Notes under the pieces: model-generated | The model's input: only the letters and a program-made list of their open reading frames with translations | Database searches by the model: none | What the model was told of the DNA's origin: nothing | Program-made: the position numbers and the translations under genes | In this document: one piece after another, positions 1 through 12,374 of the stretch | How the letters are laid out: the number at the start of each line of letters is the position of its first letter | Numbering within the stretch: position 1 is the first letter of the stretch | NCBI GenBank assembly: GCA_020736575.1 | Contig: JAGPYM010000001.1 | Location: 620,001-684,000, forward strand | Direction: 5' to 3' | DNA: 64,000 nt | Origin: Thelonectria olida | Taxonomy: Eukaryota > Ascomycota > Sordariomycetes > Hypocreales > Nectriaceae

Positions 1-1898
1 ATGCCCAAGTATGTCCATTGGACGTTGATAAGCGTCATGCTTGTCGTCTCCGTCACCTCGGCAATGCCCTTGAAGAAGACCTTCTGCGCCAGAAGCCCAC
101 TGAGGACACTGCCAATTCCCTGCACACCCTGCGCCAGGAGGAGACGGGTCTCGCCATATGCTGCAGGTCCGCAGAGGATCAAGAAGGAGTTGGCACCGAC
201 TTCGAGGACAGACAAACCAAACCCGACGACAAAGTTGCTGAGCATGAAGCCACCGTACGACTTCATCACCGCCGACGGCCAGAAGATGACGGTTCCAACC
301 CCGTAAAAGCAGAGTCCCACGATGAACGTTACTTTGAACCCGCCGATATTATCGTTGCCGGTTCGTTTATGGCGCCTGGATCGATTGTGCTCGTCTCGTC
401 GAAGAATCCACTCTCCAACCAACAATGGTCCGAAAAAGTAGCCTCCACCCCAGTAAATGCTCGACATGCCCAGAGTTTCCGCTGTTGATATGTTGTTGAC
501 TGACGCAATTACGTTGTTCAGGGTATTAAGTAGGCCGTATGAGATACCCCATAAGACGAAAAGGATCGAGACAATGGTACAGTACTTGAAGGATTCTCTT
601 GCATTGCACTTCAGCATGCTCTTCGGCCTGGCCATATTGACGAAGCCAAAGTAAATGGATTGCCCAGTTCCCGTAGAGGAGGTCATGGTCGTGGGGACTT
701 GCACCGGGAAACTGTTCATCTGGGATGATTCGGCAGGAGATTCCATAAACGGCGTCGTTAGAAACTCCATGGCAGACTCGGGTGCATTGGAATCATTGAG
801 CGGCCGCTGTACACCAAGAATCTCAACGGGAAGCGGAGGTTGTGTGCTTGCACGATTCCCTGTTGACGGTGTGTCTGAGTCGGTGGGAGCCTTGGTCGTA
901 TCACTCCTGGTTCCATTGGGATCATATAACATGGAGGGCAGAAGCTTGAGGACGAGAGGCTTAAGGGTGGGAACACAGGCGCAAGTCATACCAACGTTGA
1001 CCTCGACAGCACTCCACATGAGTGAAAGAGAGGCGTTCCAAGCAAAGTCGGCTTGTCCACCGAATCTAGACTCGGGATCGCCCGATCTGCCAACAGGGAC
1101 CTTGGTGATGGCTTGCTGGAGGTAGTAGATGCGGATAACATCCACAATGGTTACAAAGATACCAACGGTAAAGGTTAGAACCAGAATGGTCTTTTGTCGT
1201 GAAGGCAATCGCATGCCCGTGAGAACAGGGATCGGTAACGCCAGAATAGCCAAATCGGTGACTATGTTGACAGGGGACGAGCAGATGAACTCGGTTAGAA
1301 GCGGGATGCATTTGGCGATATCATCGTAATCAGAGTTCCAGGCGGCTTGAACAGGACGACATTGAAAGACATTCATGAAGGTCAGGATGATTCCGGCAAT
1401 GTTCACAATGGCTAATGTGAGCCATGAAGCAAACCGCAAGACTCTCTGCGTGTTCTTGGCGAGACGCAAGTAGAAGATGAGGACTGAGGTTTTGGTGGCC
1501 ATCAAGGCGGGATTCTGCAACGGTCAGTCAAGTCAGACGAGCAATCAATGCGAGCATCAACTGCCAGAGTAGAGATATCATACGTAGAGTATGGAGAAGA
1601 CATATTCCGAACGTCGGAGCGCAGGACGGTTCGGGTCAGAGATATTCTCGTCGTATCTACCAAGGCCATTGTGGACGCCAAAGCAAATGGTGAAGGAGAG
1701 GAAAAAGGCAAAGAGCCATGCGAGAAGCATGCAGTAGTCATCCCAGGTCGGATTGCGGACGATGACGGTACGGGTGAAGATGCGGCCTGCAACAAAAACA
1801 GTTGCGAGGACGAGAGTGGCCGTGGTGACGGCGAAGACGGCCGGACCACGATCTGGAAAGTCCCCACCATCTTGGGAGGACGAGGCCGAGCCGGACAT
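1..1898 (-). CDS. Rhodopsin-like / FucP-type MFS fusion protein, 3' end beyond window
   Basis: Exon 1 is 1898-1584 (105 codons, start MSGSASSS). The donor GTATGA is at 1583 and the acceptor TTGCAG ends at 1515. Exon 2 starts at 1514 and stays open to the left edge; I checked every triplet and found no stop, so at least 609 residues are encoded. Residues about 20-290 look like the fungal rhodopsin-like seven-helix domain of PTH11-type proteins (W-D-D-Y-C motif, then D-L-A-I-L-A-L-P-I-P-V). A polar linker of about 100 residues follows. From about residue 398 (MARPKSML) the sequence resembles FucP/FHS-type sugar permeases of the MFS (FVLWGISYGLLNTLNN, EVGANSF). At least half of the MFS domain is present before the edge. 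Substrate and location (probably plasma membrane) are inference. Two separate genes are unlikely because no stop separates the domains. Confidence 0.8.
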
Positions 1899-4800
1899 GT
1901 CGAAGTTGGCGTCATGGGCTTGTCAGATCCGGGGATAGAGAGGAGAGCTTGAGAAGCTGAGTGGGAGGAGGGATTGGTGAGCCATTGCCTCGGGGGACGA
2001 ATCGTCGAGGGTTACGAGGCGAAGGCGATGATGATGAAGAGTAAGGGTTGCATCGCAGGTTCGATTTTGAAGGGAAAAGGTGTTTTGTTGGTAGCACAGT
2101 ACAGTAAAATAAAAATAAATCAATGCTAATGCAGGAAATACCCGTAATGAGCTGCCAGAATAAGATGCTTATTCTGCAGTCGACGGACAATGCCGCGTGA
2201 ACGGGGGGGAGAAAAGGTTGAAGAGATGGATGAGACGACAAGGTTAAGTTAGGCAGGCGACGGGAAGGAAGGAGGGATTTGCGGCAAAAGCAAAAATAAG
2301 CAAGAAACAAACTAAAGATGCAGACCCGAGGGCTTGGGGTTCCAGCATTTGATAGTGTCTCCTCATCGACAGAGAAGAGAGGTGTCTCGCCTCGTCTTGG
2401 TCTCGTCCCGCCGCCCACAGGCAGAGACAACAAACCCACGTCGACACGAGGGGAGAAAAAAAAACGGGGATTTTAGCCGGGGGGGCGGGTTGGCAGGTTT
2501 GAGCTTGAAGCGCAGGCTGGCAAGCCACCGACCTTTTGCAGGTCGCTAATGGCTCAATGGGTTCAGCTCAGCTGGCGCAGTGGAGACGAGCCCAACGGTG
2601 GGCAGAAAGAATCATGGCGTCAGAAGAAGAGGAAAAGATGTCTCTGGCTGTAACGGACTGAAGAAGGAGGAGGCAGTGAGTGAGAGAGAGAGCCGAGAAG
2701 GATGGCGGGCCGAAAAAGCGGGATGAGGTGGAGGAGCTTGAGTAATAGTAATCGATGCACAGCGAGCTAGCTGGGGATTTTTGTTTGCTACATCACTTCT
2801 GTTTGCCTAAGGTTGTCTGCGAGTCCGTGACGATGGACGCGGAAAAAAAGGCAAGAACTCAACGAAACTAGGGTCCGACCTTCCCAGGGTCCGTGTTTGT
2901 TCGGTGAGATCTTCGGGTCGCGTCCTGATAGGGTGTGGTTGAGCATATCCGTGACTGCGTGCTCCGTGGTTGAAAGGGAAGGGCTGTTTCTTAACCGTCT
3001 AATTTATCGGATACGAAAAACACTGCCATATTATGACAAGCTAATGATGATACCGACTCGACATTAGACAATCGACAGTCATGTTTGACAGCAAGCCAAC
3101 CCGTCGTAGCCGCTGCAAGAGCGGGAGGCTACAGCAAAGGTGACCTCGCTGTACATAAACGCGCCCCTTCATCAAAATCCTCCTCGAATGCACATCAGAT
3201 GTCGGCCCGTTTGAAAGAGCAGAATTGGGCAATTGACAGGCCAATTTTCTGCCTCTACCATGCCGGGATTGGACGAGAGAGCTGCCATTGACCAGGGAAT
3301 CTAACAACTTGGACATGGATGGGCGGCTCCCGTTACGTACAGCCAATGTCACCCTTCATAAACCCGACGATGGGTTTATTCCCTGACCAACGTTACATTA
3401 TTTTGCAACGAACGTCGGCGAGGGAGCGAGCTACAAAATACTTCCATTGAACAAAGAGGGAATTTATTCTCGAGGTGAAAATGCCTCGTCACGATGTGGG
3501 ATAGTCAGTCGATCAGATCACGAGAGAAGGCTCACCTACATACACGACACGGCGCGACGGGAAGTCAGAAGACAGCATTCGGTGAGCTGAGGTAATCGCA
3601 CTGCCCATCGGTTTGCTCCTGTCATCCATCGCAATTGTGAAGGCCATGAATTTTTTATTCAGGGAGCGGCAATCGCAAACTCCGACAATCCCTACCCAAT
3701 TACCCAAGCCGGCTCTCGCTTTCGCGTCGTAAACCCCTCCCTCCCTCTCCTCGTCCCTCCATCAAAACACTGTCATCATAATCACCTCATGAATCGTTCT
3801 TTCAGGTCCCTTTGCGGAACCCTTCCGTACCTATCGCCCGATTGACTGCTGTGCAGTACTTGATGCAGCCACCGCGCACTCTCGTCTACCCCCCTCCAGC
3901 GCTTCGGTGAATGAACCGTCGAGATGCCAATTCCTGGTAGCGGCCACCCCTGTGAGGCTAGCAAATCGTGTGACGTGGGGAAGATCTGACCAAGCAACAA
4001 GCATTCTGCCAACTCCTTCGCCAATGCTTGTCAAGAAGAGAATTCTGGTGCCTGTTTTTGGCCAAGAGTGAGTTCAACAAGTCGGCAAACTGCCCGTACC
4101 GCAGTCTGGCGGCGGCACTTGGTGGTGTCTCCCCCGCTCATTATCAGAATCCCAATTGCTTCGCGACTTTTATTTATTGCAAAAAGGGCATGGATATTCG
4201 CCGCTCGACGTCATGGCCCATCATTACATACCCTCCACCACGACTCTTATCTACATGTACGAATAGACGAGACCCATTGGCACGTTAAACCGTTTTCCAA
4301 CTCAATTATGGCGTTCTATCGGATAGACATCTGAGTTAAAGGCTGCCCGCAATTCAACTAACCCGTTCTTATATGTCCCGCATCCTCTGACTGGTACGGC
4401 ACAATTCTATCCGTTCCACCCTGTCAACCGTTGGACCAATTCCAAATTCTCCTCCAGGTTTATCTTCCTTCGTTTGTTGGCGGGAAGCTTAACACAATGC
4501 CACACCCGTCTCTCTTCCGGCGCCTCTGCCACACCGCAACTGTGCGGAAAATAACTCCAGTTAACCAGCCGCCGCCGGCCACCGATGTTGACTCCAGCTC
4601 TACCAAGCCAGACCACATCACATTTGCCAACACAGCCGCTTCATCACGGCACAACCACGTATTACCTTGCACTTCGCTCACTCGTTTGGGCGAATCGCAT
4701 CACAATTTAACCTTAACAAGTCATGTCTCGGATCGTCGAACTACTGCGACCTATGTATCCTAGCTGCCTCTACCAGCATGCGTGTCTTGCCTGTCACCTC

Positions 4801-5536
4801 GCTTAAATCAGCTACATTTGATAACTTGCATAAGGTATTTTGTAACTTTTTTGTCCTACTATTCTTCGTTTTCCGATCAAAAACATCGATGATTGGAATC
4901 GTCCCTTAGGTGTAATGGACCCTGACCAATAACGTCGTCTCTCATGGCCCAATTCGTGCTCAATTCCACTAAAAAGGTAGGCGTTGTTCCACCAGCTTAA
5001 ATTAAAGATTCCATTAAGACAAATTCTATGAAGAAAGTGCAAACGTCAAGAAATTTTGGCCTATCACAGGTCTCGAGCTCTTTCATTGGGATTAGTGGTT
5101 AGGACTCGACTCGCAGGACTGAGGTAATGCGAATGTCTTGGCAGCGGCCGCCGGAAAATCTCCGGATCGTCCAAGTAAAGGTACCGACTTACGTATCTTC
5201 CATTTTTATCGGCATATGGAGGGGCGGCTTGACAGGCGCGGGCAGTTGATTTGCAGGAAGGTTCGAACCCCACTAGCAAATTTGTGAATTGTGCATCATG
5301 GCATGTGTTTGATGCCATCGTCACCAGAGCTTCAGTGTTTTGTCTGCAATACTGCCAGCCAACGCTGCAAGCCATACCTTCCTGACCTCGCATTCTTGGT
5401 AACACCAAGCAATTCGAACACGGCAAACCGCAAAACGCTCTCTGCCCCTCCCCCTCCCCCTCCCCCTCCCTTAGCGCGGGCTCTCCTCGTCCCTCCGTGC
5501 TATCCTGGGTTTAATTAGCAAGCATCATATCCAACC
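1899..5536. other. Intergenic, 3.6 kb, no supported gene
   Basis: This lies between the start of the rhodopsin/MFS gene and the start of the GTPase gene. The first 500 bases are purine-rich on the plus strand, meaning a pyrimidine-rich leader for the minus-strand gene. There is a short GA run near 2680-2695. The last 90 bases hold a CCCCCT repeat. Open frames here are short, overlap on both strands and match no family I recognise. A GGTTCGAACC box near 5260-5272 was tested as a tRNA arm and failed. Confidence 0.6.
5445..5470. repeat. CCCCCT microsatellite-like tract
   Basis: About four imperfect copies of CCCCCT sit 67 bases upstream of the GTPase start codon. They probably fall in its leader or core promoter. 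Pyrimidine-rich leaders are common upstream of fungal genes. Confidence 0.7.
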
Positions 5537-7004
5537 ATGCCTCGCGATCCGCTTATCGGCCTCGTGGGCAAGCCGTCAGCAGGGAAGAGTTCAACTCTCA
5601 ACAGCCTGACGGACGCCTCCTCCAAAGTTGGTTGGTACAAACACTCTGACCGAGGCCGTCGCTGCGGGCGCTGATCGCTCATTCTCCATAGGCAACTTTC
5701 CGTACGCGCCCTGCCCTTAAATCGCCTCGCACCTTTGCTCCTTACATTTGGCTTCGTTCGCTATTCCACGCGCTAAGCATCGCCGAGCTGACCGTCTCTC
5801 GTCAGGTTCACCACCATTGACCCCCAGCGAGCGATTGGCTACCTCCAAATCGATTGCGCCTGCGCACGACACAACCTCTCAGACAGATGCAAGCCCAACT
5901 ACGGCTCTTGTCATGAAGGTCGCCGCTCTGTCCCCATCGAGCTCCTTGATGTCGCCGGTCTTGTCCCTGGAGCCCACCAGGGCCAAGGCCTCGGAAACAA
6001 GTTCTTGGACGACCTGCGCCATGCCGATGCGCTGATCCATGTCGTTGATGTCTCAGGCACCGTCGACGCCGAGGGCAAGGAGACAAGAGGATATGACCCT
6101 TCAGTAGATATCGCATGGTTGCGAAGCGAGATTGTGGCATGGGTTCTGGGCAATCTGATGCAACGATGGGGATCTATCCGTCGACGACACATGGCCATCA
6201 AAGGGAATGCGGTTGACACCCTACAGGCCCAGTTCTCAGGTTATGGGGCAACGAGTACGGTCATCAACCGAACTCTAGACCGAAGCGGCGTCAAGGAGCC
6301 TTTGGAGGACTGGAGCGACGCCACCATCGAGCATATAGTCAACGCCTTCATCGACGAAAAGTTCCCCACAGTCATCGCCCTCAACAAGATCGATCACCCA
6401 GACGCCGATAAGAATATTTCCAAAATCGCAAAGCAACAAGATCCCAATACTATCGTGCTATGCTCGGCTATATCAGAGATTTTCCTACGAAAGATGGCGA
6501 AGCAAGGCTATATCAAGTATGCCGAGGGTAGTGAGTTTATCGACACCAAGGAGGATCTGATAGAACAGGGTGACCCGACCGGTGGTGGTTTGAAGGATCT
6601 TGACGAGAAGAATCGCAATCGAATAGAGAACCTCAAAGATATGGTTCTCTACCGATTCGGCTCCACCGGCGTCCATCAGGTTCTCTCCAAGGCTGCAGAG
6701 ATTCTGGGTCTTGTTCCTGTATTCCCGGTCCGAAACACGACAACATTCAGCTCTGGTGCGTCAGAATCAAAGTTTGTCTTCAGAGACTGTGTACTTGTGA
6801 AGAAGGGTTCAACAGTTGGCGATGTTGCTAGAAAGATCATGGGCGATGCGCCCATCGCCTTCGTGGAAGGTGTCGGAAACATTCGAGTGTCCGAGGATGA
6901 TTTAGTAACAGTGAGGAAGAACGATGTGAGTATTGTCTTTGAGAATCTATAAAGATGTTACTAATCATTCATAGATTCTATCGTTCAAGGTCGGCAGGGG
7001 TTGA
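5537..7004 (+). CDS. Ygr210-type Obg/YchF-related GTPase with TGS domain
   Basis: The exons are 5537-5630, 5692-5701, 5806-6925 and 6975-7004, giving 417 residues. The P-loop is G-K-P-S-A-G-K-S (residues 11-18). Switch I reads G-N-F-P-F-T-T, followed by D-V-A-G-L, then [15 protein letters not shown] and the base-recognition motif N-K-I-D. The C-terminus is a TGS domain ending [11 protein letters not shown]. The layout, with a cysteine-containing insert after switch I, matches the Ygr210 branch found in archaea and fungi. Its cellular role is poorly known; a ribosome-linked role is inference. Exon 2 is only 10 bases and carries the centre of switch I. The last intron (6926-6974) has a clear CTAAT branch site; reading through it would replace the conserved TGS end by an unrelated tail. 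Confidence 0.9.
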
Positions 7005-7407
7005 GTGCGTCTTGAATGTCAAGCGCAACTCCACTGCTGCAAGACTCAATCGCCTGATAGAAACAGTCTCGGTAGGCTCAGAGGGGCAGACCTATCAGGC
7101 TGGCACCCCAAGGTCATTTTGGCGCATTTCTGGAAGGGCATAGATATAGACTGGTTTGGGTAGATACGGGGATGGCGTGGTTGGCTGCAATCTGCTAAGT
7201 CCTTATATATCAGACAGACCCAACTTCCTGGATATCTACCGCCAGATGAACGTTCAGAAGGTTGATATGATAAATGTCTTGGATACGTGCCATCTCCAAT
7301 GCTGGAATAATTGCGATGGCGTAAAACACACTTCCCGGGTATCCAACCTTGTCTTCGAGAAACCAATGCCAGCATCTCATTTTCCAGAACTTGCGTTGTG
7401 CATTAGC
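7005..7407. other. Convergent 3' region
   Basis: About 400 bases between the stop of the plus-strand GTPase and the stop of the minus-strand F-box gene. It presumably holds both 3' untranslated regions. I see no further gene. Confidence 0.6.
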
Positions 7408-9667
7408 TCAAACCTCGCCATCGTCTACCTTCATGGGCCATTCTCGCGGCCTCTCTCCCCATATCAACTCCACCCCGGCGCTGGCCGTTATCCTCCTCAA
7501 TTCATCGAGCGCCACACCATGCACGCTCATCTGGTACACCCGCTTGATGTTAGTGTTGACCCTGAGAATATCCCTGAGGACCACAAAGAACTCGTCGCTC
7601 TCGTAGTGGCCCGACTTGATGTCGAGCGTCTCGAGGTTCGGAAAGCTAGCCAAGAAGGAGGGAAGGGGGAAGTCCTTGTCGCCGGTGTAGTACGTGTGAA
7701 AGCGGAACTCAAAGAGCCCGAGGCAACGGATCGACGACGCGCCGCGCAGCCATGCAAATTCGCGGATGTGCTGTACGCTCGTTGTGCCTGGGGCAACGCC
7801 GATGGGTTCAAGTGGGAAGACGATGTCCAGCGATTCGAGCCTACCTGCGGATAGAGATTGTTGGAGGGCTCCTTGGAGACTGTCCGGGGCGATGAGGGCT
7901 CGGCTGAGGCGCAAAGTACGGAGTTCGCGATATTCGTTGGCCTCTCTAGCATTAGCGATGGAAGCGGGCTCGTGGTTGAGAAGGTTGGATAGCATCCTTA
8001 GGCCCAAAGGGCTAAGCTCGTCGTACTTCCAGCGAAAGTCGAAATCAATGTGCCGTAGGCTTGTTCCTCTTCGTATCGAGGTGAGTCGGGTGATGTTCTC
8101 AGACGTCTCGGGGTCGGTGTCCGTAGATGCATTAATGATAACGGTCTTGAGGTTCGGCCAGACGATGTCGAGTTGCTCTTCCTGAAGACCGCCACTACCC
8201 AGCTGGATATCGCTGAGCCAAAGTTGTTCCAAATTTGGCGTTTTGTCGGCTACGATGAACTGCAAGCTGTTAGCAATCACTTAGAGGCTGAGATAGACTA
8301 TTCGTACGATCTCCAATCGCAGAGGATATGGTCTGCCATGTTCCTCGAGCCTTAGATATTTGAGTGCTGGCAGATGGGGAAAGGCCAGGTCCGTTCTGCT
8401 ACCGATCTGGGGCAAGCCGGCAATACTGACAGACTGCAAATTCTCGGAGGCATTGCACAAGAGGGGCGTTAAAAGACCGGTCTGTTCTCCTACGTTATCA
8501 CGCAAGTCGATGTGTGTCAGCTTCGTGAGAACCTGCGGGTTCTGAGGGACCTGTAACCGTTCGGTTGTCGCGCCGCCTATTGTGAGGCGTACTAGATTCT
8601 TAGAGCCTTGGCAGATGCCGAGGAGTTTCTGCTGGTTGAGTCGAAAGCGCAAGGCATCGCCTATAATGAGCTCCCGGGTATCGTTTCCAGAATAAGACAT
8701 GAGATTTTTGAGAGCTCTTAAACTAGGGGCGAAACGATGCGGATATTTCTGGGTGAAAGCCAAGGTCCTCCACAGGAATTCATTCCCACGACCGCTGAGG
8801 TACCGTCTCCATGCTTTGGAGACGCGGAGACATCGTCTATGGTCCGGCTGGTTAATCAAGAACGACTGGGAATGAGGCTGGAGAAAACATACACGAGGGA
8901 CGGGAAGTCGAGGTGTTGGAATATGCGCTGGACAATCTCTCTAGGGTGGTTCAAAGGATCTAGGCGAACGAACATGTGGTGAAGGGGCTGCCGTAGCCTG
9001 TAGAGTTTCTACGGGGTGGTTAGCAGTTGGCCATGTCCGTGAAGCGGTCGCGGTTACTGGCCTGCATATCGGGAGACGTAGCCAGCCCATTGGTGGTGCC
9101 AACTTCAACCCCAGCATTGTATACTTTCCACGCGAATTCGTACTTTTTCTGAAGCTGGGCAATCTTTCCCAGTCGCAGGTATCCCTATTCACGTTAGATG
9201 AGACAGTTGATCTGATTCTCCAGACATTAACAAACGCACTTGAAGCTCTCGAGGAGCTATTTCCAACAGCCACTCGGCATCTTTCTGGGCACGCCCGTGT
9301 TCTCCAATAGCCTCAAAGGTGGCAGCGCGATAGTTCAAGGCGAGTATGTGCAAGGGCTTGTCGCATTTATTGAAGGTCTTGCCGACTGAGCATTTGCAGT
9401 TGTACATGGCCTCGTTGAAGATGGAACCGCCCTCGGAGGCGACTTTCTCAAAGTTCTTGCAGGTACATCTGTCCCGTTTCCTACCACGGGCGCAGGGACA
9501 GAGTCTCATGGCCTGGGTTTTGTTTGGTTAATTTTGAAAGCATCGGAGATAGATTCGTGACTTACTCTAGTGAACTGTTCGAGGGCAGGCTTGAAGCGTT
9601 TTTCGGCGTAGTGTCGACGGGCTTCCTTGATGGCAGACTCGGCCGACTTGGGAGTTTCTGAAGACAT
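7408..9667 (-). CDS. pof3: Pof3-like TPR / F-box / leucine-rich-repeat protein
   Basis: Six exons were read: 9667-9566, 9512-9240, 9184 to about 9062, 9008-8893, 8836-8308 and 8259-7408, giving about 664 residues. The N-terminus (to about residue 165) is a TPR module (E-A-R-R-H-Y-A-E-K-R-F-K-P-A, then N-Y-R-A-A-T-F-E-A-I-G). The F-box follows (L-N-H-P-R-E-I-V-Q-R-I-F, S-L-V-R-C-L-R-V-S-K-A-W). The rest is a string of leucine-rich repeats. This order matches fission yeast Pof3, a substrate receptor of SCF ubiquitin ligases linked to genome stability. Between the first TPR helices is an unusual short insert rich in Cys and Lys (C-P-C-A-R-G-R-K-R-D-R-C-T-C). The exon 3 donor is uncertain: frame and family need the junction at 9062, where the intron would start GC rather than GT. 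Confidence 0.85.
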
Positions 9668-10425
9668 GATGTTCTGACGCGTCAATGCTGGCGGCAGAAT
9701 CGACGTGTTGAATCAGGGCCAAGTAAGCAACTGTTTCCTGTCGCAATGGGTTGTTGAGAAGTCAATGGTCAGATTATTAGTCTTGTTGATGATGGACAGT
9801 CCCGCCAGTGAGATGCAGTGGTTCGCGTTTGCCAGCTGTGCACGTCACCCGTGTTCGCACACACACGTGCCATCAGGCTTGGGCCGTTCTGCCAAAACGG
9901 CAGCTAGAGTCAGGAATTATGCTGTGTATTTTAGTGACATTTGTTGTTTGATTATTGGTGATCGCGTGAGGGTGCAGCTGACGTTGAAGGTCTGTCAGTT
10001 TGAAGAGGAGGATTAGTTACTTTAATTAGGCAGTTGAGGAAAGTCCGTGACTTCTGATTGTCTCGCCCACCGCCACACGATTAGGAAAGAGCTTGACCTT
10101 AGCTTCACTCACCCTTAGGTACTCTCACAAAGGGAGCAATCATCCGAAGCTTCTCATTTATGGATCCTAGAATACCGAAATATAGATTTGACTAATTTCT
10201 ATCCCTTTGTCCGATTCCTACCGTATCACGTTGAATTTTTGAATGACTCGACTCGAGCTGTAGGGTATGTCAAAGGGCAAGCCGTTTCGCATCATCAACC
10301 AAGCCTAAGCCGATGAGTGCACGCCAGCCCTTGCTCTGGGATGGTGCAATATCTTTGTAGAAACAAGTCGATAAGGTCGGCCCTCAAATATGCACCTGGG
10401 ATGCGTGCGAATCGGACGCAGAATT
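9668..10425. other. Intergenic, 5' flank of the F-box gene
   Basis: About 760 bases between the start of the Pof3-like gene and the stop of the aminodeoxychorismate lyase gene, both on the minus strand. It should hold the promoter of the former and the 3' end of the latter. Nothing further was recognised. Confidence 0.6.
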
Positions 10426-11314
10426 TCATTTCTGAGGGACATTGAGACTGATCTTGGCCCATATAAACCCCCTTATCCCGTTGCTCAGCCAGCACTCCTC
10501 TCCATCGACGAGTGAATCTGCCATGACAACCTGTTCGTTGGCGAGTCCCCTGCTTACCCATCCGCATTAGTCTACAACAAGTCTCAAAGCTGTAGAGTTG
10601 TGCTGACCTTTCCAAGGCCCATCGCCGAGAGGTTCCATCTTGACCACCACTTCCGTCGTCCCAACTAAACTCGATAGCAACCGGTGGTGTAACCCATTGG
10701 CCGTCTCTCCAGAAGTAAGGCGTCGTGATGGTCCCTTCCATTACCGAACCGTCATCGTGGTTCACGACGAGGACTTCTTTCAGATCCGTCAGAGAGATGC
10801 AGGTTCGTTGTCGAGCACTATCGTACATGTCTCTCTTGGTGGTCTTGTAGTGAGTGAACTCGGACCTTGTTGTTCTCACATGATCCACGAATAGGGTATA
10901 AAGCGTTTTCCTTCTTGGATCCCCTTCATATTCAGACGAAGCAGGCGGCGGAAAACGCTTGGGGAGCAGATTCTCTAGGGGTACCTCGGGGGTGTTACCC
11001 TTTTCACACCTGATTTCGCCTTCACGAGAGACGAGAATTTTGAGCCGCAATGGTGTTGACTGCGACGGACTGACAGTGTCCTGAATCAACTGAGCCAAGC
11101 TTTGAAGCCCACCATGACCTTCTAATGCATCAATTGCCGGTTGCCATTTCCAATGTTTTGCGGCTCTTAGCATCCGGTCGCGGTGAAAATCTAGCATGTA
11201 CAGAGGTGTCTCGTTCTCGAAATTCCACCCTGTATTGGCAATTCCCTTGCTTGAAACATGTTGAAGTTTGGGATCGTATCTTAGTGAGGTGAATATGTAA
11301 AATTCGTCACCCAT
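10426..11314 (-). CDS. ABZ2: Aminodeoxychorismate lyase (PABA synthesis)
   Basis: The exons are 11314-10608 and 10549-10426, giving 276 residues. The protein is a PLP-dependent fold-type IV enzyme that converts 4-amino-4-deoxychorismate to p-aminobenzoate and pyruvate, a step of folate synthesis, probably in the cytosol. Seen in the sequence: an N-terminal F-T-S-L-R-Y-D-P, the H-Y-K-T-T-K-R segment carrying the likely PLP lysine, a D-L-K-E-V-L-V-V-N strand, the cofactor-binding E-G-T-I-T-T-P-Y-F, and the C-terminal E-E-C-W-L-S-N-G-I-R-G-F. That last motif appears only after removing a 58-base intron (donor GTCAGC, acceptor GTAAGCAG). Without splicing the frame runs on as unrelated sequence. 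It is transcribed away from TOM70 across a 1.06 kb promoter region. Confidence 0.88.
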
Positions 11315-12374
11315 GTTGATGGTTGATGAGCGGATGAGTGAGCGATTCTGGAAGTCGGATCGGCAAGGTGTCCGGCATCTACAGCCGGTGAAGGCCCGGA
11401 ATTAGTCATCCTTTTGGGTCCCACGGCGCCGGTGACATGGCACCATGATGATGGGAGCCATGGAAGAATGTGAAACCAAGCCACCACGTGCAGGGTGTTT
11501 GGGACGAGAAACATATAATTGAAAGACTGGGGTTTGATATAGAACACTTTAATCAGAATAGGGAGTGGCTGGAATATCAATGCGGCATGTCGAGATATCG
11601 CCATCCCAGTTCAGTCTTGTGCAATGCTCAATGACTCTCGAATACAGTCAAACAAACATCGGATTCATGGCCGAATTGACACCATTGGTTCGTAATTGCA
11701 AGCTGTAAGTCTGGCTGTAGCACAATGCCAATGTCCCCGTGAAGGAACGGCTTGAATCGATGTCCGATGAACACGTTCGAACATCCCCGCAACAAAGTCG
11801 CATCATTCCACTTTGGAATCGCCAGACAGACAAATGACGGCTGGCCCTCATCGGCGGCAACGCCCGCGTGCGGCAAGGGAAAAGGGAGGCCAACACACCA
11901 ACAGCAAGCATCTATTGCTGCAATTCGAGGTGGACGGACGGTTGCCGGGTGCTGGGCAAAAACAAAACAATTGCAACGACTCTTTGCACGTCCACGCACT
12001 TCCACGCAGGCGAGTGGATTCTCCAATGACTGGACCTCTTCTCTTCGCATACGTCAACCATCAACTGTAGTGCCACTCTCTCCAGCTCTTTTCTCTCGAT
12101 CCCCCAGTGTGCATCAGTAGCGGTTTGCTCCGAGTGCCTCAGGCATACCAACAGTCGGAAAAACTTTCAGTGGGGCAGTTACCTCTGCTGGTGCCAAATT
12201 TCCAACCAAGCCGTCAGCTTTTTTTGCGCCGTGCTCCAGCTCGTCGCAGCTATTATCGCGCCCCTACATCATCGGTTTCTCGACCTGGCACATTAATTGC
12301 TGCAATCCGCCCCGACGGCCTCGATTCCATCCTCCCCCTCCGCCGGCTCTATTAATTCCAGTTCCATCCTCATA
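11315..12374. other. Divergent promoter region, ABZ2 / TOM70
   Basis: About 1.06 kb between two divergent starts. Open frames up to about 140 codons overlap on both strands but show no conserved domain. The last 150 bases are pyrimidine-rich and suit a TOM70 leader. Confidence 0.6.

Noticed and set aside
1912..2439. 175-codon minus-strand frame upstream of the rhodopsin/MFS gene
   Set aside because: Ser/Pro/Leu-rich translation of a CT-rich leader; overlaps the presumed 5' untranslated region.
5255..5285. GGTTCGAACC box resembling a tRNA T-arm, with a D-arm-like TAGTGGTTAGGA near 5090
   Set aside because: Neither strand gives a paired T-stem, and no matching acceptor stem or anticodon arm was found.
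11628..12120. Overlapping 120-140 codon frames on both strands in the ABZ2/TOM70 promoter
   Set aside because: Mutually antisense, no domain, and positioned where both promoters must lie.
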